Positions 7,559 to 16,190 are shown, counted from the first letter of the stretch. The stretch: 26,159 nucleotides of DNA from Pauljensenia sp018375675 (GCA_041432705.1 JAPWAE010000014.1:1-26159); one strand, 5' to 3'. Notes: a model not told the origin generated them from the sequence alone. Numbers and translations: made by a program.

Positions 7559-9316
7559 ATGAGCAACGACGAGCCGCACATCGACTCCTCGAGCGAGGGG
7601 GACGAACTCCTCAGGTTCGCCCCTCCTTCCGGCGACGACGAGGCCGGGGCAACCCGGGCGGGTTCCAACGCCTCGGCACAGGCCGATCCGGCCGCACTCT
7701 TTACTCCCGCGTTGGACACGCCCCACGCCTACTCCAAGACCGAACTGAGCAAGTACGCTCCTCCCGGCCGCCGGGGATCTCGCACGCGCTCAACTGCAAC
7801 GAAACGCACGACCGCCTCCACACCCACGAGAGCGGTCGCGACCTCGACCCAGGCGGAGCCCGTCACCACCACCGCCACGGCCACTACGACCGCCACGGCG
7901 CCGGCACCCAGCCAACCCCAGAGCGAGGACAACAACAAAACAACCGCCGCGCGACTCAAGCTCGCGTTCTGGCTCATCTTTTCCGCCATCCTCCTCATCT
8001 CTCGCCTGAACCACATCGCCAGTCATACCAATACCCCTGCTCCCGGCAAGATCCCATACATAGGGAGCACGCCGGCACCGATATCGCCGTCGCCCGGTTA
8101 CAGCGGCACCGCACAAAACACGCACACCCTGTCCCCCGCATGGGCCGCGGGTATTAGTACCGCGTGGACAATCCCCAAGCCCAGTGGCTTGGCAGCAGTG
8201 ACCCACCCGATGTACGTGGAGGGCTCGACCCTGTATGTGGCCTACGGCGTCGCTATGCACGCGAATAGTTCCACCTACACTGTTGGGGCCTACGACCTGA
8301 CCGGGCGCATGCCCCAACCCCTCTGGGCAACACCTGTCAGCACGGACACCCCGGCTGCCCAGTCCGACTACGCGCCGGCGTTCGTCTCAGGTGACAACCA
8401 GATCTTTTTCCGAGGCACCATCCTCGACAAGGTGACGGGGGACGAGGCCTCGGCCCCCTGGGGAACGGACTTTCCCCTCGCGTTCGCCGAAAACATCGTA
8501 GTGACGTGCTCGACCACGACAACGTGCAGCGGTTGGACGCAGGAGGGCGACGAGTGGACGAACCTGTGGACGACGACCACGGCGACACAGAACACGCAAG
8601 GTGTGGATACGGATAATCGGGGCTTTGCTCCCGCGGGCACCGTCGTCTCCGGCAGCGGCGAGCGCACCTCCGTCCTGGTCCCCACCGCCAGCAATGAGCT
8701 CCCGCAGATCATCGACGTCCATTCCGGAGCCGTCACAACCCTGAGCAGTCCCGATGGGGACGCCACGGATCGACTGGTCGAGGTCGCCTCCGACGGCTTC
8801 ATCATCTTCGAGAAATCCACGTCTCGCGCCTCAGTCTTCGACAGCGAGGGCAACTTCCAGTCGACGTTCACAGCCGAGCACAATCTGGGCGTGCCCAGCA
8901 TGGACGGAACTCATGCGACCACGTCGCAGATCGAGGCATTCATGACGCAGGGCAGAGCAGAGTGGGCATCGGGGACGGCGCGCGTGACCGGCACCGGCGA
9001 GTGCTCGCTCGAGGCCACCCTGACGGCCGACGACTCGACGCGCGAGACCCCCATCCCCGATACCGCACGCCTGCGCATGAACGATGACTGCTCCTTCACC
9101 CCGGAGGACCTGCGCGTCAGCACCGACGGATCGGCCCTGTATGTCAGGTCCTTCAGCCCCCGGGACACGACCAGCTACGTCATCGATACCACCGACGAGT
9201 CGTCGGACTCGTCGAGAAGCCTCACGGAGGCCACGCAGCTGACCTGGGTCTTCGACGACATGCTCATCGGCATGACCAAGAGCGGCATCAAGGCGTTCGT
9301 ACCGGCGTCATCCTGA
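7559..9316 (+). CDS. Membrane-anchored beta-propeller-like protein, copy 3
   Basis: 585-aa paralog. The tail holds two aromatic-APP motifs, RFAPP (19-23) and KYAPP (65-69), and a Thr/Ala-rich stretch (75-125). The membrane helix is at about 133-150. The outer domain starts GYSGTAQNTHTLSPAWAAGI and contains the invariant CSTTTTCSGW pair. A second pair (ECSLEAT, DDCSFTP) is retained, and the end is WVFDDMLIGMTKSGIKAF. The last codons and the downstream gap closely match those of copy 2, so copies 2 and 3 look like the most recent duplication. Gap to copy 2 is 50 bp. Confidence 0.85.
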   Translation: MSNDEPHIDSSSEGDELLRFAPPSGDDEAGATRAGSNASAQADPAALFTPALDTPHAYSKTELSKYAPPGRRGSRTRSTATKRTTASTPTRAVATSTQAEPVTTTATATTTATAPAPSQPQSEDNNKTTAARLKLAFWLIFSAILLISRLNHIASHTNTPAPGKIPYIGSTPAPISPSPGYSGTAQNTHTLSPAWAAGISTAWTIPKPSGLAAVTHPMYVEGSTLYVAYGVAMHANSSTYTVGAYDLTGRMPQPLWATPVSTDTPAAQSDYAPAFVSGDNQIFFRGTILDKVTGDEASAPWGTDFPLAFAENIVVTCSTTTTCSGWTQEGDEWTNLWTTTTATQNTQGVDTDNRGFAPAGTVVSGSGERTSVLVPTASNELPQIIDVHSGAVTTLSSPDGDATDRLVEVASDGFIIFEKSTSRASVFDSEGNFQSTFTAEHNLGVPSMDGTHATTSQIEAFMTQGRAEWASGTARVTGTGECSLEATLTADDSTRETPIPDTARLRMNDDCSFTPEDLRVSTDGSALYVRSFSPRDTTSYVIDTTDESSDSSRSLTEATQLTWVFDDMLIGMTKSGIKAFVPASS

Positions 9317-9354
9317 GGTCAACATCCGGTTATCACATCGACACTGCCGTGTGA

Positions 9355-9360
9355 TAGAAA
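9355..9360 (+). promoter_or_regulatory. -10 element of propeller gene 4
   Basis: TAGAAA in GTGTGATAGAAAC, 6 nt before the ATG at 9367. Extended -10 TGA precedes it. Confidence 0.6.
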
Positions 9361-9366
9361 CTACTC

Positions 9367-10833
9367 ATGACCAATGACGATCACACGGGCACCGGCGTCC
9401 CCCCGCAAGCCGCGGAGTGGGTGCCGCCCAGCGGAGCGCCCCCAATCCCCCAGCCCGACGGATCCCAACCTCGCGCGAGAAAACGTGGGATGACGGTTCT
9501 CCTCGTCGTGCTTCTGACCGCCGTCGCCATGACCGCAGTCTTCGGCATCAACTGGCTCACGTCGTCGCCCTCAACACCGGATGATCAGCGGTCATACACC
9601 TCGATGCCCACCGCCGGGTACTCGGGGGACGCCGTGAGCACGGGATCGATCTCCCCCGCCTGGGCCTCGGGCGTCGAGACGGCGTGGAGGATCCCATTCC
9701 CCTCCACGAAGTACGGCTCCCGGGCACTCGTGGCCGTGGAGGACACCACCCTGTATGCCCTCTTCGAAGACCCCGATCCCGCCGCCCACCAGGCTACCGC
9801 CGCGGCCTTCGACATCTCCTCCGAGCAGCCGCGCGAGCTGTGGCGCACGACGGGTCCCCTCCCCGAGTCGTTCGGACGCCCCAGCTTCGTGTTCGACGGG
9901 GATCAGTTCATCGTTGGCAGCATCATCATCGACAAAGCATCGGGGGCACAGTCCTTGGCCCCCTGGGAGGGGTCGGAGGCGATCGCGGCCGTTGACGGCA
10001 TTATCGTGGCCTGCGATAAGAAACAGGCGTGCTCGGGCTGGACGCAGGAGGCCTCGTCGTGGGAGCGCCAGTGGGAGACAACCACTGCCAGCCAGAAGGG
10101 CGCCCTGTCCACGTTAGATAAGCTCACCTACCCCGATACGCCCGTGATCGGTACCGGAGAGCACCAGTCCATCGTCCTGCCCGCCGATTCACAGACACAC
10201 CTGGCCCAGCTCCTTGATCCGCGAACCGGGCAGGTCACGGACGTCGGATCTGTCAGCCCCTTCAGGGACAGGCAGAACAACGTTGTATCTTTTGTTATCA
10301 CCAGCGATGGACTCCTGGCTTTCAACGATGACCTCTTCGTCACCTACGACGCCGATGGCTTCATCACGGGGACCCAGGCCTACAAGCAGACGAAGAGGAT
10401 GCCAACACGTGACGGGCGGATGCCTACCACGGCTGAGCTCACAGAATTCCTGAGCGGCGCTCGCCCGGCGTGGACAAACGCATCGGTCACCGCCCCAACC
10501 AACGCAGCGGCGGGCACCCCCTTCAGCATCACGGTGACGCCGAGCGACGGTAGCCCCGCCTTCACTCTTGATCCCCAGAAGAACGACCAGAATCACTACG
10601 TCAGCACTTTTTGGCCCTCCGAGGTCCGCGCCAGCGCCGACACGTCGGTCGTGTACATCGAGTCCGTCGATCACGCCAACAGGGGCAATAGGTTCTTCTT
10701 CGACACCGCGAGCGGACAGGGACACGGATCGGACGAGTTCCGCGACGCGGAAGACATCTCGTGGGCCTTCGATGACCTGGCCATCGGCGTGACGATCGAC
10801 GGCATCGTGGCATTCACGCCGAAGGCCTCATGA
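9367..10833 (+). CDS. Membrane-anchored beta-propeller-like protein, copy 4
   Basis: 488-aa paralog with a short cytoplasmic tail of 40 residues containing EWVPP (17-21), then a membrane helix at about 42-64. The outer domain starts GYSGDAVSTGSISPAWASGV. The invariant pair is present as CDKKQACSGW, but both cysteines of the second pair are gone: the matching lines read FSITVTPSDG and STFWPSEVRAS. It ends WAFDDLAIGVTIDGIVAF. The outer domain is about as long as in the other copies, so length differences in the family come mainly from the cytoplasmic tail. Function unknown. Confidence 0.84.
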   Translation: MTNDDHTGTGVPPQAAEWVPPSGAPPIPQPDGSQPRARKRGMTVLLVVLLTAVAMTAVFGINWLTSSPSTPDDQRSYTSMPTAGYSGDAVSTGSISPAWASGVETAWRIPFPSTKYGSRALVAVEDTTLYALFEDPDPAAHQATAAAFDISSEQPRELWRTTGPLPESFGRPSFVFDGDQFIVGSIIIDKASGAQSLAPWEGSEAIAAVDGIIVACDKKQACSGWTQEASSWERQWETTTASQKGALSTLDKLTYPDTPVIGTGEHQSIVLPADSQTHLAQLLDPRTGQVTDVGSVSPFRDRQNNVVSFVITSDGLLAFNDDLFVTYDADGFITGTQAYKQTKRMPTRDGRMPTTAELTEFLSGARPAWTNASVTAPTNAAAGTPFSITVTPSDGSPAFTLDPQKNDQNHYVSTFWPSEVRASADTSVVYIESVDHANRGNRFFFDTASGQGHGSDEFRDAEDISWAFDDLAIGVTIDGIVAFTPKAS

Positions 10834-10853
10834 CTCCCTGCACCGAGCAACGA

Positions 10854-10859
10854 TAGAAA
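10854..10859 (+). promoter_or_regulatory. -10 element of propeller gene 5
   Basis: TAGAAA, but 11 nt rather than 6 nt before the GTG at 10871. It lacks the TG extension. If used, the leader would be about 5 nt, or a different start may be used. Confidence 0.4.
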
Positions 10860-10870
10860 AGGCATAGCCT

Positions 10871-12298
10871 GTGAGCACCAACGACCTCCAGTACGGGGCT
10901 GGCTCCCCTCAGCCCAGACGTTCACGGAAGACGCGCTTCTTCCTGCTCAGCGCCGCTTTCGTCTCGATCTTCGGCACTTCCGCCTCTTTCTCGCTGAGCA
11001 CGAGCGCCCTCCAGCTCCCCGGCCCGGCGGCTACTCCCCCTCCGCACTACACCGGCCCTGAACGCACGGCACGGCCGGACATAATCGGCTACCACGGACA
11101 GGCCACCCACACGAACGTGCTGTCAAGCGCGTGGGCCTCAGGGTTTGCGACGGCGTGGACGCTTCCCGCTCAGGACGACTCCCTCCTCCCCGCGCAGCTA
11201 ATCGCCGAAGGTTCCACCCTGTACGTGCTGTCCTACGGAAGCGGCGCCGAGGCCGTGGCCACCGTGTCCACCTACGACGTCTCGGGCACCGAGCCGGTCG
11301 CTCAGTGGAGTACGACCGGGCCAAAGCCGTCCCGGATTCGCGCCGAGGCATTCCCCTCCTCCGTCTTGACCCAGGACGAGATCCTTCTCAGCGACATCAT
11401 CGTCGATCGCTCGACCGGGCAGCAGACGCAGGCCCCCTGGGGCTTCGACCTACCGATGGGGGTGGCGGGCGGTGTTCTCGTCACCTGCGACACCTTCAGT
11501 TCGTGTTCCGGATGGTCCCGTGACTCGGGGGCGTGGACGACGCTGTGGACCACTCAGACTTCGCCCCAGCGCCGCATGGGCCTCACCCGCACGGCACTGA
11601 CAAATCCCGCGACGGCCGTGATCGGCACCGGCGCGGACGCCGCCGTGGTCGTCCCCGTCGACGAGGCCCACCACGCCCCGCAGATCATCAACCCGGCCAC
11701 GGGTGCGCTCACGACGCTCGGGGATGCCCCCTCCGCAAGAGTCCCGTCCTCCTCAAGGGTCACGCTGGCAAGCGACGGACTCCTCGTGGCAGGAGAGAAG
11801 GACACCATCGCCTACAACACCGCGGGCCAGGTTGTCGGCACGTTCAACGCCGGTTGGGAGCTTGATAAGTTCCCAACGACCGACCGCGATCTCCCGAGCG
11901 TGGCAGACGTCGGAGCCTTCTTGACGCAGGGCAACGCCCGGTGGACGTCGGGCGCTCTGGAGCGCACCTATTCCAAGGATGACAACGGCTATCTCCTGTC
12001 ACTCACTCTCAGCAACGGAAAGAACCTCACGCTCAACCCGGGCGAGTCGTTCCGTGAGACTCGAGGGGGAGCTGGTTGGTCCGTCACTCAGGTGCGCGCC
12101 AGCTCAGACGGCAAGGCGCTCTACATCCAGGGCTACTCAGAGAACCTCACGGACTCGTTCTTCTTCAACGCGGAGGACCCGATGACGTACGTGTCGCAGG
12201 ACCTGAACGAGGCGACGAACTTCGTGTGGGTTTACGACGACTTGCTCGTCGGGGCTCGCAGCGGATCGGTTATCGCCTTCACGCCCGACCGTAAGTAA
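10871..12298 (+). CDS. Membrane-anchored beta-propeller-like protein, copy 5
   Basis: Shortest paralog, 475 aa. The tail is only about 20 residues (no aromatic-APP motif), followed by a hydrophobic helix at about 22-45 that could be an anchor or a cleaved signal peptide. The outer domain starts GYHGQATHTNVLSSAWASGF, keeps CDTFSSCSGW, lacks the second cysteine pair, and ends WVYDDLLVGARSGSVIAF. These N- and C-terminal signatures resemble copy 1 more than copies 2-4, hinting that copies 1 and 5 are the older outer members. Start is GTG, with MSTND aligning to MSND. A strong stem-loop follows. Confidence 0.83.
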   Translation: MSTNDLQYGAGSPQPRRSRKTRFFLLSAAFVSIFGTSASFSLSTSALQLPGPAATPPPHYTGPERTARPDIIGYHGQATHTNVLSSAWASGFATAWTLPAQDDSLLPAQLIAEGSTLYVLSYGSGAEAVATVSTYDVSGTEPVAQWSTTGPKPSRIRAEAFPSSVLTQDEILLSDIIVDRSTGQQTQAPWGFDLPMGVAGGVLVTCDTFSSCSGWSRDSGAWTTLWTTQTSPQRRMGLTRTALTNPATAVIGTGADAAVVVPVDEAHHAPQIINPATGALTTLGDAPSARVPSSSRVTLASDGLLVAGEKDTIAYNTAGQVVGTFNAGWELDKFPTTDRDLPSVADVGAFLTQGNARWTSGALERTYSKDDNGYLLSLTLSNGKNLTLNPGESFRETRGGAGWSVTQVRASSDGKALYIQGYSENLTDSFFFNAEDPMTYVSQDLNEATNFVWVYDDLLVGARSGSVIAFTPDRK

Positions 12299-12315
12299 GC
12301 GGATCATCAAAGGAT

Positions 12316-12356
12316 CGTCCCCGACGCCCGAGACTCACTCGGTTGCGTCGGGGACG
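12316..12356. terminator. Bidirectional stem-loop between propeller gene 5 and the MFS gene
   Basis: A perfect 12-bp stem (CGTCCCCGACGC at 12316-12327 with GCGTCGGGGACG at 12345-12356) encloses a second stem CCGAG/CTCGG around ACTCA, with a 2-nt bulge. It lies between convergent genes and could serve both. T-tracts are weak on both sides. Confidence 0.75.
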
Positions 12357-12390
12357 TATCGTTGTCGGGCGCGGAGCCTCGTCGAGGAGC

Positions 12391-13740
12391 TCAGTCCTCC
12401 ATGTGGTGGAGCGTAGCGCGGTCCGCCTTCACGGGGATCGTGAGGGCCAGGCCCACGCCGAGGATCAGCATGATGCCGAGGATGCCCCAGTAGGTGTAGT
12501 CCTCGCCGGCGGGCGTCATGCGCTTGCCGAGCATGAGGAAGACGCTGTACATGGCGGGCGCCATGAAGGACACGGCGCGGCCGGTCGTCGCGTAGAGGCC
12601 GAAGACCTCGCCCTCGCGGCCGGCGGGAATGATGCGCGACAGGAAGGAACGCGACGCGGACTGCGTGGGGCCGACGAAGACGCAGAGGACCAGGCCGAGG
12701 CTCCAGAAGACGGCGGGGCCGCGGGCGTGCAGGAAGAAGACGCCGAAGCCGGCGACGACCATCGCGCACAGGGACAGGATGATGACCTTCTTCGGGCCGA
12801 TCTTGTCGTCGACCCAGCCGAAGGCCACGGTCGCGAGGCCGGCGACGATATTCGCGGCGATCGCGAAGATCATGACCTGGCTGGCGCTGAAGCCGAAGGC
12901 GGTCTTGGCCAGGACGGCGCCGAAGGTGAAGACGCCGGCGAGGCCGTCGCGGAAGACAGCGGAGGCAATGAGGAAGAAGAGGGTGTGCGGGGCCTCGTTC
13001 TTGAGGGTGCGCACGGTGCGCCACAGGAGCTTGTAGGAGTCGATGATCGACTCGCCATCGCCGCCGGCATGGACCTTCTTGGGCAGCGGGGGGTTCACGA
13101 TGACGGGGATCGCGAAGCCGCCGAGCCACAGGGCGGCGATCACCATGGAGATACGGATATTCAAGTGCGCGTCGGTGGGCACGTTCAGCAGGTTCACGCC
13201 GATGAGGCCGACATAGAGGATGAGCAGCAGGACGATGCCGCCGATATAGCCGGCCGCCCAGCCGAAGCCGGAGATCTTGCCGCGGTCTTCCTTCTCGCCC
13301 AGATGGTTGAGCATCGCGTTGTAGTTCACCGAGGCGAACTCGAAGAACACGTTACCCAGGCCCAGCAGCGCAATACCCAGCATGAGCGCACCCTGGGGCC
13401 CGAGGACCGACTCGGGGTGCACGAAGTACATGGCGAGCATGCAAACGACGACCGCGCCCGTGAACCATCCGAGCCAGACTCCGCCCCGGCCTCGTCGATC
13501 GGCGCGCTGGCCGGTGATGGGGGCCAGCAGGGCGATGAACAGTCCCGCGATCGTCATGCCGTTACTCAGCCAGGTCGAGGCCGTACCCGAGTCGGTGAAG
13601 ACGCCGTCGCTGGTCAGGTAGGTCGTGAACACGAAGGTCGTGGCGACCGCGTTGAAGGCGGCGCTGCCCCAGTCCCAGGCCGCCCAGTCGACGACTTTGC
13701 GCGTGATGACGCGATGTGGGGTAGCGGGCGTTGTGCTCAT
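12391..13740 (-). CDS. MFS transporter of the UMF1/Atg22-like type
   Basis: 449-aa integral membrane protein with about 12 hydrophobic segments. The N-terminus (VDWAAWDWGSAAFNAV, then FVFTTYL) matches the YDWANSAF-type signature of the UMF1 family of the major facilitator superfamily, related to fungal Atg22 effluxers. RADRRGRGG at about 99-107 is the basic cytoplasmic loop between helices 2 and 3 typical of MFS. The substrate cannot be read from sequence. The ATG has a good AAGGAG site 9 nt upstream and a TAGGTT -10 candidate at 13795-13800, so this gene has a leader. It is convergent with propeller gene 5 and divergent from the next gene. Confidence 0.88.
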   Translation of the reverse strand: MSTTPATPHRVITRKVVDWAAWDWGSAAFNAVATTFVFTTYLTSDGVFTDSGTASTWLSNGMTIAGLFIALLAPITGQRADRRGRGGVWLGWFTGAVVVCMLAMYFVHPESVLGPQGALMLGIALLGLGNVFFEFASVNYNAMLNHLGEKEDRGKISGFGWAAGYIGGIVLLLILYVGLIGVNLLNVPTDAHLNIRISMVIAALWLGGFAIPVIVNPPLPKKVHAGGDGESIIDSYKLLWRTVRTLKNEAPHTLFFLIASAVFRDGLAGVFTFGAVLAKTAFGFSASQVMIFAIAANIVAGLATVAFGWVDDKIGPKKVIILSLCAMVVAGFGVFFLHARGPAVFWSLGLVLCVFVGPTQSASRSFLSRIIPAGREGEVFGLYATTGRAVSFMAPAMYSVFLMLGKRMTPAGEDYTYWGILGIMLILGVGLALTIPVKADRATLHHMED

Positions 13741-13838
13741 GGGATCGGGCTCCTTCGATGGGGAGTGCTCGGAGGCGCGTGTGCGTCCAGGGTGAACCTA
13801 CCACGTTTCGTAGCTCACTTACTCCTCGGGCCGAACCC

Positions 13839-13853
13839 GGGACGAGGCCGGGG
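13839..13853 (+). repeat. Copy of recurrent motif GGGACGAGGCCGGGG
   Basis: Exact copy in the divergent gap between the MFS gene and the small membrane protein gene. An inverted 13-mer copy lies 345 bp away inside the MFS gene at 13484-13496. Confidence 0.6.
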
Positions 13854-13915
13854 AACCGCCAGCGCGACCTGACCACATGTCATATGCTGGGATGTCACCC
13901 AGGAAGGAGAAGACG

Positions 13916-14704
13916 ATGGAGCAAAGCCCGATGTTGAGCGTTCCCGTTGCCGGCGGGCGCCAAATGGAGCCCCTCAACTGGTATTTCATCGCAGCCGCTT
14001 GTCCCGTCGCGGTGATCGTCTTGTATTTCTTAGGTGGGATTCTGCCGCCCAGCTTGCTCATCTTGTTGTTTTTCTATTGTCTGTTGCTGTGCCCAGCATC
14101 CCTCGTGATCGGCATCGTGGAGTCCGTTCGCCGTCGCAGGGGGCCGAACGTGCACGCGGAGCCACGAGGAATGGCACTCTATCCATCCCTTATTCAGGTT
14201 CGTGTGCGTCGTTACTCCTACGCTTTCGGAATCACCGCCGGACCGATCTCCCTCATCGTCGAGCTAGCATTTCAGGTCCCGATCGTGCACGCGATCATTC
14301 ATATCCTCTGCGGATTCCTCCTATCGGCAATATCTTTCATGCTGTGCGTCATCAATCCGTGGCGCCCCTCTTGTATTCACCGCGGCCCATTCATCGTGTT
14401 CTCGCCCGATCATATGGAGATTCACCCGCTCACGGACAGCTCTCCGACGCCCATCCCGTGGGACATGCACCCCCGCATTGAAGGTTTCACCATGGAGGAT
14501 TATGCCTTCTTCCCGTGCATGCATATGCATGTCTCCGTGGACGGTCTCGAGGACGGCCTGGTCTTTGACATGACGGGCGCCCCCATGCGCTTCGTTCTGC
14601 TGCGGCGCCTCATCGACTACTTCGTCAACAAGCCGGAGGAGCGCGCGAAGCTCGGCCAGCCGGAGGGCGCCCAGCTCGTGCGTTCGCTCCTGACGGCTCC
14701 CTGA
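13916..14704 (+). CDS. Hypothetical four-helix membrane protein
   Basis: 262 aa, family not recognised. Two hydrophobic hairpins are visible: about 18-65 (YFIAAACPVAVIVLYFLGG, then a Leu-rich segment) and about 105-150. A soluble C-terminal domain of about 110 residues follows with a run of histidine and methionine (FFPCMHMHVSVDG). I chose the ATG at 13916 because AAGGAG lies 6-7 nt upstream; an in-frame ATG at 13877 has no ribosome site. TATGCT at 13883-13888 is a possible -10. Base composition is a little less GC-rich than its neighbours. It may be a PH-like or YcxB-like membrane protein, but I cannot show that. Confidence 0.7.
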   Translation: MEQSPMLSVPVAGGRQMEPLNWYFIAAACPVAVIVLYFLGGILPPSLLILLFFYCLLLCPASLVIGIVESVRRRRGPNVHAEPRGMALYPSLIQVRVRRYSYAFGITAGPISLIVELAFQVPIVHAIIHILCGFLLSAISFMLCVINPWRPSCIHRGPFIVFSPDHMEIHPLTDSSPTPIPWDMHPRIEGFTMEDYAFFPCMHMHVSVDGLEDGLVFDMTGAPMRFVLLRRLIDYFVNKPEERAKLGQPEGAQLVRSLLTAP

Positions 14705-14745
14705 CGCGTCCCCCCTGCTCAATCCATGCGAACCAGACAGTGCGC

Positions 14746-15462
14746 TTAGGCGACCGTCTCCTCCGCGACCAGGATCTGCGCGAGCGCCAGGTCGAGGGGG
14801 CGCGTGACCTTCATGGATCGTTCGTCGCCCGCGACCGTGTGCACGGTCCCGCCGATCGCCTCGACGAGGCCGGCGTCGTCCGTGGCCGCCCGGGCCTCGT
14901 CCGCGCCCAGGGAGGCGCCCTCCTCGTGTGCGCGAATGAGAACATCCCAGCGGAAGCCCTGCGGGGTCTGCACGGCCACCATGTCGGAGCGACGGGGCGT
15001 GCCGACGACCACGCCGGACGCGTCCACGGTCTTGAGGGTGTCGGTGACGGGCAGGACCGGGATGACCGCGCCCGCGCCGCCGGCAACCGCGTCGATGACT
15101 CGCTCGGTGACCTGCGGGGGCGTCAGGGGCCGCGCCGCGTCGTGCACGAGGACGACCGTGTCCGCCTCGCAGTGCCCGAGTGCGGCCAGGCCGAGGGCCA
15201 CGGACTCCTGACGCGAGCGATCGGAGCCGGCGACGACGGTGAGGTCGTCGATATCGGACAGGGCGCTACGAAATTCCTCGATGGACGAGGCCGGGGCCGT
15301 CACGACGATCGCCCCCACTCCCCCGGCGCGTAGGCCGCGGGCCGCCCACCAGACAAGGGGGCGACCCGAGAGTTCAACGAGGGCTTTCGGCCCCTCGCAG
15401 CCAAGGCGAGAGCCGGAGCCGGCGGCCGTCAGGACCGCGCAGGACTCACTCTTCGACGGCAT
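14746..15462 (-). CDS. ispD: 2-C-methyl-D-erythritol 4-phosphate cytidylyltransferase
   Basis: Third MEP-pathway enzyme: transfers CMP from CTP to MEP. 238 aa, family length. Nucleotide-binding motif AVLTAAGSGSRLG (9-21) with R19 and PK (25-26), metal-site VHDAARP (106-112), TPQGF (166-170), TDDAGLVE (194-201) and the K218 phosphate-binding line MKVTRPLDL are all visible. The ATG at 15462 lies inside the last codons of carD (17-bp overlap), so the two are translationally coupled; longer frames upstream are just the carD region read in another frame. ispF, usually next, is 9 kb away. Confidence 0.95.
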   Translation of the reverse strand: MPSKSESCAVLTAAGSGSRLGCEGPKALVELSGRPLVWWAARGLRAGGVGAIVVTAPASSIEEFRSALSDIDDLTVVAGSDRSRQESVALGLAALGHCEADTVVLVHDAARPLTPPQVTERVIDAVAGGAGAVIPVLPVTDTLKTVDASGVVVGTPRRSDMVAVQTPQGFRWDVLIRAHEEGASLGADEARAATDDAGLVEAIGGTVHTVAGDERSMKVTRPLDLALAQILVAEETVA

Positions 15463-15964
15463 CTTCTTCGACTTCGATGCGTCCCTCTGCCAGGACGGCG
15501 TCGAGGCGCTCGGCGGCGGCGGACTTTTCGATGTTGCGCGCCAGGGCCAGCTCGGAGGTGAGGATTCCACGGGCCTTCGTCAGCATGCGCTTCTCACCCG
15601 TGGACAGCTTCTTCAGATCGTCGCGGCGGGTCAGGTCACGCACGACCTCGGCGACCTTCACGATGTCACCGGTGGCGATCTTCTCCTGGTTCGCCTTGAA
15701 GCGGCGCGACCAGTTGGTGGGCTCCTCGATGTAGGGGGCGCGCAGGACGGAGAGGACCTCTTCGAGGCCGTCCTCGTCGACGATGTCGCGGACGCCGACC
15801 ATATCGACGTTCTCGGCGGGGACCTGAATCTCAAGATCGCCCTGGTTCACACGCAGCTTCAGGTACGTCCGCTCCTCACCACGAATGGTGCGCGTCATGA
15901 CCTCTTCGATCGTGGCTGCGCCGTGGTGCGGGTAGACGACCGTCTGACCGATTTCAAACGACAT
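15446..15964 (-). CDS. carD: CarD-family RNA polymerase-binding transcription regulator
   Basis: Binds the RNA polymerase beta subunit and stabilises the open promoter complex, chiefly at rRNA and housekeeping promoters in mycobacteria. 172 aa. The N-terminal Tudor-like RNAP interaction domain starts FEIGQTVVYPHHGAA (3-17). The helical DNA-binding part contains NWSRRFKAN (84-92); W85 corresponds to the minor-groove wedge tryptophan W86 of M. tuberculosis. The acidic tail EVEEDAVEE is mostly encoded within the region overlapping ispD. Start placed by AGGAG 7 nt upstream (15972-15976), not at the longer frame. TAGAAT at 16002-16007 is the likely -10. Confidence 0.96.
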   Translation of the reverse strand: MSFEIGQTVVYPHHGAATIEEVMTRTIRGEERTYLKLRVNQGDLEIQVPAENVDMVGVRDIVDEDGLEEVLSVLRAPYIEEPTNWSRRFKANQEKIATGDIVKVAEVVRDLTRRDDLKKLSTGEKRMLTKARGILTSELALARNIEKSAAAERLDAVLAEGRIEVEEDAVEE

Positions 15965-16001
15965 GGATGGACTCCTGGGTGCTTGCGTGGATAGCACAAC
16001 T

Positions 16002-16007
16002 ATTCTA
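16002..16007 (-). promoter_or_regulatory. -10 element of carD-ispD
   Basis: TAGAAT on the minus strand, preceded by TGG (extended -10: TGGTAGAAT). The predicted leader is about 30 nt and contains the AGGAG ribosome site. Confidence 0.55.
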
Positions 16008-16190
16008 CCAGCTGGCGAGCAAAACCGACCCATACAGTGTGAAAGCTCAACGTTACACGCATACAAGGATCGACACAAACCAACTTCAAGCACGACCGCA
16101 ATTCGTCCCAGCATGCGACCCTGCTCACGGTTAAACGTGCGCCATAAGGACGGGCATCACACCCTAAAAGGCGCGGCTTTCCGGGCATGA

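Noticed and set aside
7514..9330. Array D motif in the propeller promoters (CATCCGGTTA)
   Set aside because: Only the 7-mer CATCCGG is shared; the palindromic core and the 19-bp spacing are missing.
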